A model generated the notes under the pieces. That model searched no databases. It worked only from the letters and a program-made list of their open reading frames with translations, and was not told the origin of the DNA. Source: Parabacteroides faecis (lineage in GTDB: Bacteria; Bacteroidota; Bacteroidia; Bacteroidales; Tannerellaceae). Taken from it: a stretch of DNA of 64,000 nt. The position numbers were made by a program, and so were the translations under genes. Shown piece by piece: positions 1 to 9,800 of this stretch (positions within the stretch are counted from its first letter, which is position 1; each line of letters starts with the position of its first letter). The stretch is from the NCBI RefSeq assembly GCF_014647375.1, contig NZ_BMPB01000002.1, positions 372,001-436,000 of the forward strand. The letters are read 5' to 3'.

Positions 1-255
1 TTCAGCAAAACTTCCGGCACAGGAGTTTGTGACAATTGCCAGTACATCTGTAAGATTTGCACTTACATTATTATTTTTCAGTATCTTATATGCTTTTTGC
101 GGATCGCTTACAATAATGCGCAGAATACCATATTCAGACGTATCCGCAACTGTAGCAGCAATGATCCGTATCTTTTCTTCAGCGAGCAGAGCCAGGATTT
201 CACTAAGTTTTCCGTATTTATTCTCCAGGAAAATAGAAATTTGATTTACCGTCAT
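1..255 (-). CDS. ACT domain protein, 3' end cut by window edge
   Basis: The minus strand reads ATG at 253-255 and stays open to base 1, giving 85 residues beginning MTVNQISIFLENKYGKLSEI and ending in ...CAGSFAE. The start (short beta strand, then an L-E-N-K-x-G-x-L helix cap) and the later LRIIVSDP strand are typical of ACT amino-acid-binding domains. Family members beside phenylacetate-CoA ligase in Bacteroidales usually carry two ACT repeats in about 140 residues, so roughly 55 residues are probably missing. It lies 32 bases downstream of the ligase on the same strand and is probably co-transcribed. A role in sensing aromatic or branched amino acids is inferred from context only. Confidence 0.8.
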   Translation of the reverse strand, partial: MTVNQISIFLENKYGKLSEILALLAEEKIRIIAATVADTSEYGILRIIVSDPQKAYKILKNNNVSANLTDVLAIVTNSCAGSFAE

Positions 256-287
256 AGCTGTATCTTTTTATTTGTTGAACAATCGTT

Positions 288-1589
288 TTAACAGAACTTA
301 CGTAAGTCTTTTACCCTTACGGCCTTACCTTCCTGTGTCGGTAATGAGCCCTTGGCAACCAGTTTCAGACGCGGGGTCAGTAGCAACTCATCTTTCAACT
401 GTCTTGTGATATCTTTTGCAAGACGTTGAAGTACGCTGTAATCGTCTGTGAACAGGTCACTTAATTCCACTTCGATCAACATTTCGTCGCTATTATTCAC
501 GGTTTCAAGGGTGATCAGGTAATTACTACCTAATTCTTTGAACTGCATCAATATCTTTTCGATCTGGATCGGGAAGAGGTTAACACCTTTCAGGATGATC
601 ATATCGTCGCTACGTCCTTTGAAACGGGCCAGACGTTTATGAGTTCTTCCGCAGGCACATTCACCGGGAATAATGCAGGTCAGGTCACGGGTACGATAGC
701 GCAGCAATGGCATGGCTTCACGATTGATCGTTGTCAATACCAGTTCGCCGACTTCTCCTTCGGGGACAGGTTGCAATGTCTGGGGATCGACTATTTCGAC
801 AATCGTATAATCTTCCCAAATGTGCAAACCGTTTTGTTCCGTACATTCAAATGCAACTCCGGGACCATTCATTTCTGACATACCAAAACAGTTATATGCC
901 TTTACGCCTAACAATTGTTCGATGCGTTTGCGCTGTTCTTCCGAGTGAGGTTCGGCACCGATGCAAACGGTATGTAGTTTGGTGTCTTTTCGCGGATCAA
1001 GTCCGATCTCGTACATAACTTCAGCTAAACGGGTTGCATAGCTCGGTATAATATGCAGGCAGGTCGTTCCGAAGTCGGTAATGAATTTGATCTGTCGTTT
1101 CGAATTACCGGCAGCAGCGGGAACGGTCAATGCACCAAGCCTTTCAGCACCGTATTGAAATCCCAGACCACCGGTAAACATACCGTATCCGGAAGTGTTC
1201 TGAAAAACATCCGTATCGCGTAAACCGACCATGTACATGCTGCGTGCTACCTGATTGGCCCATTGGTCCAGGTCTTTTGCCGAATGTAAAACAACGGTAG
1301 GATTACCGGTTGTACCGCTCGAAGAATGTACTCTTACACAATCCTTGAGGGGAATGGCTGCCATTCCAAACGGGTAATTATTACGCAAGTCATCTTTCGT
1401 TGTGAAAGGGATTTTTTGCAGGTCATCCAATGACTGGATACTGTCTGCCGTTATACCGTTGTCTTTAAGTACTTTACTGTAGAAAGGGGAGTGTCCGGCT
1501 AATTCTATTGTTTGTTTCAGTCGCTCTAACTGTAGTTTATTCAGTTCGTCACGACTCATCGTCTCAATATCTTTCTGCCAATACATCAT
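288..1589 (-). CDS. paaK: Phenylacetate-CoA ligase family (PaaK)
   Basis: A 433-residue member of the adenylate-forming (ANL) superfamily, predicted to activate phenylacetate or a related aryl acid with ATP and CoA in the cytoplasm. The AMP-binding loop SSSGTTGNPTV is near residue 90, FGMSEMNGPG near 236 and YRTRDLT near 300. The C-terminal AMP-binding domain includes GRSDDMIILKGVNLFP. Length fits the family (about 430). Two adjacent ATG codons at 1584-1589 make the start ambiguous by one residue. The ACT gene follows on the same strand; in gut Bacteroidales this pair often sits by indolepyruvate:ferredoxin oxidoreductase, which would lie beyond the left edge. The real substrate could be another aryl acid. 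Confidence 0.92.
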   Translation of the reverse strand: MMYWQKDIETMSRDELNKLQLERLKQTIELAGHSPFYSKVLKDNGITADSIQSLDDLQKIPFTTKDDLRNNYPFGMAAIPLKDCVRVHSSSGTTGNPTVVLHSAKDLDQWANQVARSMYMVGLRDTDVFQNTSGYGMFTGGLGFQYGAERLGALTVPAAAGNSKRQIKFITDFGTTCLHIIPSYATRLAEVMYEIGLDPRKDTKLHTVCIGAEPHSEEQRKRIEQLLGVKAYNCFGMSEMNGPGVAFECTEQNGLHIWEDYTIVEIVDPQTLQPVPEGEVGELVLTTINREAMPLLRYRTRDLTCIIPGECACGRTHKRLARFKGRSDDMIILKGVNLFPIQIEKILMQFKELGSNYLITLETVNNSDEMLIEVELSDLFTDDYSVLQRLAKDITRQLKDELLLTPRLKLVAKGSLPTQEGKAVRVKDLRKFC

Positions 1590-1633
1590 AGCTTTTTCGT
1601 ATTATATTGTGTTTAATTCATGAAATTAGAATG

Positions 1634-1641
1634 CAAATGTA
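1634..1641 (-). promoter_or_regulatory. Candidate -7 box for paaK
   Basis: The minus strand reads TACATTTG, matching the Bacteroidota -7 consensus TAnnTTTG, about 45 bases before the paaK start. I see no clear TTTG at -33, so support is partial. Confidence 0.4.
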
Positions 1642-1735
1642 TCTTTTATTTTGGATTAGAGCAGCATTTTATATTAAAATTATAAGGATAGAGTAATTAA
1701 ATAGATGTTTTTCAAGGATCATTGAAAAATATATT

Positions 1736-1743
1736 TACATTTG
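1736..1743 (+). promoter_or_regulatory. Candidate -7 box for the hybrid kinase gene
   Basis: TACATTTG fits TAnnTTTG and lies about 50 bases before the ATG at 1795. No good -33 element is visible at the right spacing. With the box at 1634 it would give divergent promoters in this 205-base gap. Confidence 0.4.
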
Positions 1744-1794
1744 CTACTCGATACAAGCAAATCAAATTTATGCACAAGCCTTAAAATCTAAGAA

Positions 1795-3435
1795 ATGGAT
1801 GTATATGAAAATTTTTCAAGGGAAGAATTGATTCAGCGAATAAAGGAACTCGAAACAAATCTATCTCAATCTGCAATGAATAATGCGGATATGGAAGAAA
1901 TGAGTGAGAATCTTGCCAATCAGCGTAAGATTAATTTCCTGAATATATTAATGAATACAATTCTGTCGAATGTTTTTGTTGCGATTAGTGTAAAAGATAT
2001 TTTCGATGGATTCAAATACATCTATTTTAACCAGGCGGCAGAGGATTTTACCGAGGTAAATGCTTCTGACGTGTTAGGCAAAACTGATTTTGAACTTTAT
2101 CCGGACCCGCGGAGAGCCCATGAAATCAGGACGGAGGACTATTCCACAATAAAAAATGGAAGAACTCATAAGATAATGGTAGAATATGAGAAACCGAATG
2201 GCGACATCCGGATTGTAAATACAATTCGTCTGTTGATAACCAATCCGGACCCAGGGGCTTCCCCGTTGCTGTTAGTGATGTTATGGGACGTTACCGAACA
2301 ACGCCAGAATGAACTCGACCTGATCAAAGCACGTGAAGCCGACAAAATGAAAAATGCTTTCATTGCTAATATGAGCCATGAGATACGTACCCCGTTGAAT
2401 GCGATCGTAGGCTTCTCCAGATTGATCACAGAAACCGATAATGACAGTGAACAGCAGGAATATCTTACTATTATTGATAACAACAGCAGTCTGTTACTCC
2501 AGTTGATCAATGATATTCTGGATTTTGCGAAAATAGAATCTGGAACATTGAATTATAATATTTCGTATGTCGACCTGAAAGATATTTGCCATGAGGTATA
2601 TGTATCTCAGTCGCTGAAGATGACTTCCGATGTTGCTCTGCTGTATAATGGAGATTTGTTACCTTCAGTTCGGTTGCAGACTGATGCACAGCGTGTCGAA
2701 CAGGTGCTTCTGAATCTTCTGTCAAATGCGATAAAATGTACGAATCAGGGTTTTATCTCATTGTCTTATAAATTGGAAGACGGCTTTGTACGTGTTTCTG
2801 TGACAGATACCGGAATAGGTATCGCCAGAGAAAAGCAAAATGCTATTTTTGACCGTTTTGTGAAACTGGATGAATTCAGGCAAGGTACAGGCTTGGGATT
2901 ATCTATTTGTAAAATGATCATAGAAAAGTTAGGAGGAGAAATAGGAGTGGAATCAGAACAAGGGAAAGGTTCTTGTTTTTGGTTTACTCTGCCGTTGAGT
3001 GTTCCGTTGGCATTTCCGGACGAAGAAGATGATAATATATCCGATAATATTCCGGAAGCATTACCCGGGCAATATACATTGTTGGTTGCAGAAGATGTAT
3101 TGGAAAATTACCTTTTGTTACAAGCCGTTTTAAAGCAACAATATCGTTTGATCTATGCTACGAATGGACGACAAGCTGTACAAATGTTTAAAAAGTATGA
3201 ACCGGATTTGATTTTAATGGATATAAAAATGCCTGTCATGGATGGGTTTGCAGCGACTCGTGAGATCAGGGAACTATCTTCGGATGTTCCCGTAATGGCT
3301 CTTTCTGCTTTTGCCTATGATAAGGAAAAAGAGAAAGCGAAAGAATGCCATTTCAATGACTATCTTGTAAAACCGGTCGATATTCCATTATTGAAGTATA
3401 AGATCAAATATTATCTGAATAAAAATAAAAAATAA
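1795..3435 (+). CDS. PAS-containing hybrid histidine kinase
   Basis: A 546-residue cytoplasmic hybrid sensor kinase. There is a short N-terminal coiled-coil-like segment, a PAS domain at about 50-165 (FNQAAEDFTEVNASDVLGKT), then HisKA with SHEIRTPLNA, whose phospho-acceptor is His195. HATPase_c follows with the N box NLLSNAIKCT, DTGIGI and GTGLGLSI, and a C-terminal receiver has Asp476 in LILMDIKMPVMDG and Lys in LVKPVD. There is no signal peptide, membrane helix or DNA-binding domain, so output must pass to another protein through a phosphorelay. No partner is encoded next door. The DJ-1 gene begins 5 bases after its stop, so the two are probably co-transcribed. The sensed ligand is unknown. 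Confidence 0.93.
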   Translation: MDVYENFSREELIQRIKELETNLSQSAMNNADMEEMSENLANQRKINFLNILMNTILSNVFVAISVKDIFDGFKYIYFNQAAEDFTEVNASDVLGKTDFELYPDPRRAHEIRTEDYSTIKNGRTHKIMVEYEKPNGDIRIVNTIRLLITNPDPGASPLLLVMLWDVTEQRQNELDLIKAREADKMKNAFIANMSHEIRTPLNAIVGFSRLITETDNDSEQQEYLTIIDNNSSLLLQLINDILDFAKIESGTLNYNISYVDLKDICHEVYVSQSLKMTSDVALLYNGDLLPSVRLQTDAQRVEQVLLNLLSNAIKCTNQGFISLSYKLEDGFVRVSVTDTGIGIAREKQNAIFDRFVKLDEFRQGTGLGLSICKMIIEKLGGEIGVESEQGKGSCFWFTLPLSVPLAFPDEEDDNISDNIPEALPGQYTLLVAEDVLENYLLLQAVLKQQYRLIYATNGRQAVQMFKKYEPDLILMDIKMPVMDGFAATREIRELSSDVPVMALSAFAYDKEKEKAKECHFNDYLVKPVDIPLLKYKIKYYLNKNKK

Positions 3436-3440
3436 GCGTT

Positions 3441-3995
3441 ATGAAAGAAGCATTTATATTCCTGGCAACAGGATTTGAAGAAATTGAGGCATTAGGCACA
3501 GCCGATATATTACGCAGAGGCGGTGTCAGGACTACTACTGTCTCTATCGATGGAAATATGCGGGTTATGGGAGCACATAATATTCCGGTAATTGCCGATT
3601 ATGTGTTTGAAGATGCCGATTACAGTACGGCGGATGCCTTGATCCTTCCGGGGGGAATACCGGGAAGTAACCATCTGAATACTTGCACCCGATTGAAAGA
3701 ATTGGTAATGGAGAAGTATAAAGAGAATAAAATACTGGCAGCAATATGCGCCGGTCCTATGGTTCTTGGAGGACTTGGGTTATTGAAAGGACGCAAAGCA
3801 ACTTGTTTCCCTTATTTTGAACCGACAATGATCGGAGCAACTCCTACAGATAATGGTGTGGAGCAGGATGGAAATATCATTACCTGTAAAGGGCCGGGAT
3901 TTGTGTTTGATTTTGGTTTGACTATTCTTCGGGAACTTCGTGACGAAGAAATTGCCCAGGAGGTTGCTGCAGCACTGTTAGTCAATTATAGGTGA
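3441..3995 (+). CDS. DJ-1/PfpI family protein (YajL/ThiJ-like)
   Basis: A 184-residue single-domain class I glutamine amidotransferase-like protein of the DJ-1 group. The nucleophile-elbow Cys is residue 103 in AAICAGPMVLG, and the conserved acidic residue is in the N-terminal motif ATGFEEIEALG. The length is that of DJ-1, so an oxidative-stress or glyoxal/protein repair role is known for the family but the exact activity is not. It begins 5 bases after the hybrid kinase stop, which implies translational coupling and perhaps a shared response. Confidence 0.9.
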   Translation: MKEAFIFLATGFEEIEALGTADILRRGGVRTTTVSIDGNMRVMGAHNIPVIADYVFEDADYSTADALILPGGIPGSNHLNTCTRLKELVMEKYKENKILAAICAGPMVLGGLGLLKGRKATCFPYFEPTMIGATPTDNGVEQDGNIITCKGPGFVFDFGLTILRELRDEEIAQEVAAALLVNYR

Positions 3996-4012
3996 ATTTT
4001 CTTACCTTTGGT

Positions 4013-4020
4013 CTGTTGAA
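4013..4020 (+). promoter_or_regulatory. Candidate -7 box for guanine deaminase
   Basis: TACCTTTG matches TAnnTTTG, 20 bases before the ATG at 4041, which would give a very short leader. No convincing -33 element is seen. Confidence 0.4.
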
Positions 4021-4040
4021 CCAATAAATAAGGAAAGAGA

Positions 4041-5381
4041 ATGAACGATCCGGTATATTTATATAGGGGAGAAGTCTTTTATTTTAAGGCTTCTCCTTTG
4101 GATACAGATGATTTTTATTGTTATTTCCCCGATGGACTTCTGGTAGTTTCTCAGGGAAAGATCATAGAGACTGGTACATATCAAGATATAAAAGACCGTT
4201 ATCCGGAAACCTCTATTACGGATTATTCCGGTAAACTATTGATGCCGGGGCTGATCGATTCGCATGTCCATTATCCGCAGTCGGAAATGATTGGCATGTA
4301 TGGCAGGCAGTTGCTCGACTGGCTGAACGAATATACTTATCCTACGGAAGAGGCTTTCTGCAATCCTGAATATGCAGAACGAGTCGCTCGTTTTTTTGTA
4401 AATGAACTTTTCCGCAATGGTACGACTACTTGTATGGCCTATGCTACTGTCCATAAAGAGTCTGTCGATGCACTTTTTTCCGTGGCTTCCGGTTATAATA
4501 TGCAAATGCTAACCGGTAAAGTACTGATGAACCGCAATGCTCCTCAGGTATTGATGGATACGGAAGAAAGCGGAGAATCGGATAGCCGGGAATTGATCGA
4601 GACCTGGCATAAGAAAGGACGTAATTTGTACGTGATTACTCCCCGTTTTTCTATTACTTCTACTCATGGTCAATTGATCAGTGCCGCCCGTTTACATGAA
4701 GAATATCCGGATACTTATGTCCAGACCCATCTTTCTGAAAATAAGAATGAGATAGATTCGACACTTTCTTTATCTCCGGAATGTACTGATTATTTAGAGG
4801 TGTATGAACGTGCCGGACTGGTAACCGAACGTGCTGTGTTCGGTCATTGCATCCATCTTTCCGATTCGGAATGCCGGCGGATGGCTGAAGCCGGAGCGAT
4901 AATAGCTCATTGTCCGACCTCAAACCTGTTTCTGGGAAGCGGTTTGTTTGATATGCAACAGGCTAACCGGATCAATATCCGGACAACATTGGCTACAGAT
5001 GTAGGTGGCGGTACTTCTTTCTCCCTATTCCGCACTATGGGGGAAGCCTATAAAGTACAACAATTGAATGGTTATTCCATGCCCGTTTTCGAATCATTAT
5101 ATAAATGTACGCGCGGTACGGCTAAAGCATTGAAACTGGATGATAAGATCGGTAGTTTTGAACAAGGAAGAGAGGCCGATTTTATTGTTGTAGACTATGC
5201 GGCAACACCTTCTCAGCAAATACGAAAAGAATATCTGGAACGTAATGGCAAGTGGGACCTGGAAAACAAACTGTTCGGTATCCAGACTTTGGGAGATGAC
5301 CGTAATATCCGGGCCACTTATGTGGCGGGAAATAGGGTTTACCTGTCAGATTCGGGCAATCATCAGGAAACAGGTATGTAA
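4041..5381 (+). CDS. guaD: Guanine deaminase
   Basis: A 446-residue amidohydrolase predicted to convert guanine to xanthine and ammonia in purine salvage. Metal ligands and signature motifs are visible: HVHYPQ after MPGLIDS, THLSE, GHCIHLS, and TDVGGGTSFS with the last metal-binding Asp. The preceding SRRLL-type PLLD... segment is replaced by QLLDWLNEYTYPTEE, the usual guanine deaminase signature. Length matches bacterial GuaD (about 440). The last 36 bases overlap the 3' end of the convergent Fe-S membrane gene. It likely has its own promoter. Confidence 0.93.
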   Translation: MNDPVYLYRGEVFYFKASPLDTDDFYCYFPDGLLVVSQGKIIETGTYQDIKDRYPETSITDYSGKLLMPGLIDSHVHYPQSEMIGMYGRQLLDWLNEYTYPTEEAFCNPEYAERVARFFVNELFRNGTTTCMAYATVHKESVDALFSVASGYNMQMLTGKVLMNRNAPQVLMDTEESGESDSRELIETWHKKGRNLYVITPRFSITSTHGQLISAARLHEEYPDTYVQTHLSENKNEIDSTLSLSPECTDYLEVYERAGLVTERAVFGHCIHLSDSECRRMAEAGAIIAHCPTSNLFLGSGLFDMQQANRINIRTTLATDVGGGTSFSLFRTMGEAYKVQQLNGYSMPVFESLYKCTRGTAKALKLDDKIGSFEQGREADFIVVDYAATPSQQIRKEYLERNGKWDLENKLFGIQTLGDDRNIRATYVAGNRVYLSDSGNHQETGM

Positions 5382-6320
5382 AACAACTGTAATGACAATC
5401 CAGAGGCGTTCGGCTGTAGCTGGACGCAATCTTAAAAAACGATATTCCAACCCGCCGTGCTTACAGGCCGAAAGACAATCGCCGCAATAAGTACAGGTGT
5501 AGCCTATCTTTCCCTTTTCGATATTTTCTTTATGTAATGCATCATATTTACAGGCTTTCAGGCAAGCCATGCAATGTGTACAGTTCATGTTGAGCCTGAC
5601 CCGGAAAGGAGAGAGCTTCTTCATAAAAGAAACCAATGTTCCTATCGGACAATAGCTGCTGCAATGGATCATTTTTTTCTTCTTCCGTGAAAGTGTCAGC
5701 ATGATTCCCAATCCGATGATCCCGACAATCAGTCCGGCAATCGTAGCCAGCCATCCAGTTGCCCCGAATAACCGTAATGCAATAGCCCCTGCTATTACTA
5801 TAAAAAATACACTGTAGCGCAATTGCTTATGATAATGGAAAACGTTCTTTTCTGTCTTCCCTTTTGCGTTCCACGCATCAAATGCCCCGAAATAACAAAG
5901 CTGGCTGCACCAGGCTGGTCCCGAAAGCAGCAATGTACTCAGAAAAAGTATAGGCATAAACAAACCTTCCAACCGGAAAAGCGGACCGGCCAGTATAATT
6001 GCCGGGACGGGTAAATGCAGCTTTCCGGTCATCAGGAAGACGGAATCGACAGTTATGCCTAAGAATAACTGACCGAAAAAAACAATGGAAAAAAGTAACC
6101 AGGCCCGGAGTCGCCATTTGGGTCGTTCTTTCCGATCCTGCATTTTATAACTGAGCAGTGCCCCGTAAATGACAGCAATGCCGACCTGTATCCATCCTGC
6201 GGATGGCACAAATCTATCCAATAGCAGTAATGGTTTGTTTGGAACGATCTGAACAATCGTCAATAGAATAGCAATTAGTATTGCCGTTATAGCTGAAATA
6301 TAGAGAAACTGTTTATTCAT
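5346..6320 (-). CDS. Membrane 4Fe-4S protein, NapH/CcoG-like
   Basis: A 324-residue polytopic protein with about six hydrophobic spans. It carries WCSQLCYFG and CSSYCPIGTLVSF, the paired Cys motifs after membrane helices found in NapH/NosR/CcoG-type electron-transfer proteins. Two ferredoxin-type 4Fe-4S clusters follow (CTHCMACLKACKYDAL and CTYCGDCLSACKHGG) and then a terminal helix. It probably moves electrons across or along the inner membrane, but donor and acceptor are unknown and no partner oxidoreductase is adjacent. Its 3' end overlaps the guanine deaminase by 36 bases in opposite orientation. Confidence 0.85.
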   Translation of the reverse strand: MNKQFLYISAITAILIAILLTIVQIVPNKPLLLLDRFVPSAGWIQVGIAVIYGALLSYKMQDRKERPKWRLRAWLLFSIVFFGQLFLGITVDSVFLMTGKLHLPVPAIILAGPLFRLEGLFMPILFLSTLLLSGPAWCSQLCYFGAFDAWNAKGKTEKNVFHYHKQLRYSVFFIVIAGAIALRLFGATGWLATIAGLIVGIIGLGIMLTLSRKKKKMIHCSSYCPIGTLVSFMKKLSPFRVRLNMNCTHCMACLKACKYDALHKENIEKGKIGYTCTYCGDCLSACKHGGLEYRFLRLRPATAERLWIVITVVLHTCFLMIARI

Positions 6321-6419
6321 CTCTTAACGTACTTTGTAGCAGTGCTGGTCTGAAAATTATTATCTGTCGTTGATCAAATAATCGTTTCCATGATATTGAG
6401 TTATGTATTACTATTTCCA

Positions 6420-6427
6420 CAAAGATA
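6420..6427 (-). promoter_or_regulatory. Candidate -7 box for the NapH/CcoG-like gene
   Basis: The minus strand reads TATCTTTG (TAnnTTTG), about 100 bases before the start at 6320. No matching -33 was found. Confidence 0.35.
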
Positions 6428-6573
6428 CTTTTTTATCCTCTAAATACATATTGTAAGAATGTAATAATAGATAAGTAGATTCCGAATTATGAATGACTGT
6501 ATCAGAAAATCATCATTTATGTAACTTGTTCTATCCTAAATTATTGATTGTAAGAGTCTTTGAATATTAAGAT

Positions 6574-6603
6574 GACTAAAATAAACGATCGTTTATTTTA
6601 GTC
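6574..6603. repeat. Perfect 30-base palindrome upstream of susC
   Basis: The left arm gactaaaataaacga is followed directly by its exact reverse complement, with the dyad centre at 6588/6589 and no spacer. The core AAACGATCGTTT flanked by GACTA/TAGTC recurs in the larger palindrome at 6711-6750. An alternative short hairpin, tagtct (6599-6604) with agacta (6613-6618), overlaps its right end. It could be an operator for a dimeric repressor or an RNA hairpin. The 565-base gap 6321-6885 contains no gene. Confidence 0.85.
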
Positions 6604-6710
6604 TACAAAACTAGACTATTTTTCTTATATAAACAAATTTTATGAATATTATTTAGGGCTTATATTTCATAGTTTAAGGTTGAATATATCTAAAAACATC
6701 TTATAAGGCC

Positions 6711-6750
6711 AGAATGACTAGAAAAAACGATCGTTTTTTCTAGTCATTCT
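6711..6750. repeat. Perfect 40-base palindrome upstream of susC
   Basis: Two exactly complementary 20-base arms meet at 6730/6731. The centre reads GACTAGAAAAAACGA and its complement, sharing the GACTA...AACGATCGTT...TAGTC layout with 6574-6603. The two dyad centres are 142 bases apart, and the 40-mer ends 135 bases before the susC start. A third, smaller inverted repeat (caatgtt/aacattg, 6762-6780) lies just downstream. No transposase or target duplication is present. Confidence 0.85.
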
Positions 6751-6885
6751 GATTTTATACACAATGTTCAAAAAACATTGGTGAGAGTTTACAAAATATT
6801 ATTAATCACGTTAATACGCAAGAAAAATCATGGAGAAAGAACAAAAAACAAAGAGTGAATGTAACCTTATTCTAAGTGAATAGAG

Positions 6886-9800
6886 ATGAGTTTTACGGTG
6901 TTTAACAGAAAAATTAAAAGTATGACAAACAGTATTAACCTATTTCGGGGTCTGATAAAGCCTCATGAAATGAATTATCTGAAAGTAGGAGGAGTCAGTG
7001 CCCTGCTATTATGTATGTCGCCGCAATTCATCATGGCTGAAGCCAATGACAATGCAGCTGTAACTATCACCCAACAAAAAGAACATCTTGTAACAGGTAC
7101 GATTACAGATGATGCGGGTGAACCTCTTATCGGAGTGAATGTGAAGATCAAAGATTCTACAGTTGGGACAATAACCGATGCCGATGGTAAATTTACTATT
7201 AATGCCCCTGTGGGCAGTCAATTGGAAATTTCCTACATAGGCTATAAAACCCAAATAGTCACTGTAGGAGAAGCACCGGTCAAACTGAAATTGAAAGAAG
7301 ACTCACAGGCATTGGATGAAGTGATTGTCGTTGGTTATGGTACGACCTCTACCCGCAAAATGGTAGGAGCTGTTACAGCTATGAAGACAGATAAAATCGA
7401 CCAGTTACCTTTCACTAATACAGCTTCAGCATTGCAGGGGCGTACGCCTGGTGTGATCGTTCAGCAGGGAGGAGCCGAACCCGGATCTACTCCGACTATT
7501 TCTATCCGTGGCGGTGGCACACCTCTCTATGTTATTGACGGTGTAATACGTGAAGCACAGGATTTTAACAGTTTAAACTCTTCTGATATTGAAAAGATCA
7601 GTATATTGAAAGATGCCAGTGCAACAGCTGTATATGGGGCCCGTGCCGGTAATGGTATCATCATGGTACAAACTAAAAGAGGTAAGGAAGGACAAACTAA
7701 GATCGAATATACGGGAGGTATAGACTTCAGTTCACCTACCGTTTTGCCATCGAGGGTAAATACAGCGGAATATACAGGGGCTACCAACCAGGCTGCGGCT
7801 TACGATGGCATTGATCCGGTATATCCGGCAGATGTTATTGCAACCCTACCGGATACCGATTGGCAAAAACTGGCTTTGAAAAACAATGCGATCCAGCAAC
7901 GTCATACCTTATCCTTCTCTGGAGTGAAGAATGGCGTCAACTATTATACGGCTATGGGTATCCTGGATCAGGGTTCCTTGTTCAGAGAAAGTCATAATGA
8001 TACTTATACCCGCTATAATCTGCGCAGTAACGTATCGACGACATTCGATCCGATCGGGTTGGAGGTTGGAGTGAATATCGATGGTGCCTGGGAAAGAAAG
8101 CATCCGACCATCAAAGGAAGTTATGCTGTATGGCGTGATATCAATGCGGCAAAACCGACTATTGAGGCTTACAATCCTGATGGTACTTTAAGTGCTTTGT
8201 CATTACATCCGCTGGCTTACCTCGATAAACGTTCGGGTTACAATAATAATGATGATAAATATGCAAACGTACAAGTTTATGCCAATTGGGCGGTTCCGTT
8301 CGTAAAAGGATTAAAGGCCGGATTCATTGGTAACTTCCGTATATCGGATTATAACTCGAAATCGTTCAATGCCAATGCACCCCAATATACCAGTGACGGA
8401 ACGCTGGTCCCTAAAGATTTCCGCTCGCTTCAGATGTCTAATTCATGGGGATGGCGTAACTCGTTTGATGTGAATGTGCAATACGGTAAAACATTCGGTA
8501 AACATAACTTTGAGGTACAGGGTGTTTATTCTTTCCAGCAAACATTCGATGAGAACTTCTGGGGATACCGTGAAGGCTTTATTTCTTCTGACTTTGACCA
8601 GTTATTCGCCGGTGATGCCTCTACCCAGCAAAACTCAGGCTTTGCAGAAAAGAGTGCCCGTGTCGGTTATGTTGGCCGTGTGAAATATGATTATGCGGGT
8701 AAATACCTGTTTGAAGGTAATTTCCGTGTAGACGGTTCCGACAATTTCGCCAAAGGTTCCCGTTACGGATTTTTCCCGTCAGCCGCATTGGCCTGGGTTG
8801 TTTCAGAAGAAGGGTTTATGAAGGAACTGAATGAGAGGAATATACTTAATTTCTTTAAGATCAGGGCTTCTTTTGGTCAGGTAGGTTTGGAAGGACTGGA
8901 AGGATTGTCCGGTGACGATTACCGGAACATGCGTTTCAGGTATGTTCCTGCTTATAGTTTTAACTCAAAAGGATATGTTGTCGATGGTAAGTTTGTCTCC
9001 AGTTTCTCGGAAGGACCTTTGGTTTCAAACGATTTGAGTTGGTATACTAAAGATGTGTGGGATATTGGTGTCGACTTGTCTACCTTGCAGAATCGGCTGT
9101 CGGCTTCATTCGATTATTTTTACTATCGTACCAAGGGATATCTGATCTCTCCGCAGAACAGATATACAACACCTCTGGGTAAAGACCTGCCGCAGGTAAA
9201 ATCGGAAAGCGTGCACCGCCGTGCCGGTTTTGAATTGAATTTGCGCTGGAAAGATTCCTATAATGATTTCCATTATGAAGTCGGCTTCAATGTCACCGGT
9301 TACAATGAGTTATGGGAAAAGAAAGAAGACGAGTCTTTATCCAGTCTGATGAACCCTAAAAAGCGTGTGACTCATATAAAGAACTTTTATGGTACGGCTT
9401 ATCAGAGTAACGGATTGTATCAGAGCGGAGAACAAATCCTGAACAGTCCTCGTCGTGAAGCCTCCAACGAACTGAAACCTGGAGATATAGCTTATCAGGA
9501 TATCAATGGTGACGGTAAAATAGATGGTGAAGATCAGGTACGTATCGGTAAGCCGACCTTCCCGGCAGTAAGCTACGGTATTGATTTTAGTCTGGATTAT
9601 AAAGGTTTCTTTGTCAACGGTTTGTTCCAGGGAACAGGAGAACGTTACCGTGCCCTGGATGAATTTATGAGGGGAACCTATGCGGAGGCTTTAACGTATA
9701 AATTCCAGCTCGATTACTGGCGGCCCGATAATACAGATGCAATGTTTCCGCGTTTGTCAACTATGACAGGTCTGAACGGAAATAACAATTATGGAGTAAG

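Noticed and set aside
6711-6750. Transposon end or insertion-sequence remnant
   Set aside because: No transposase, no target-site duplication, and the arms meet without a spacer.
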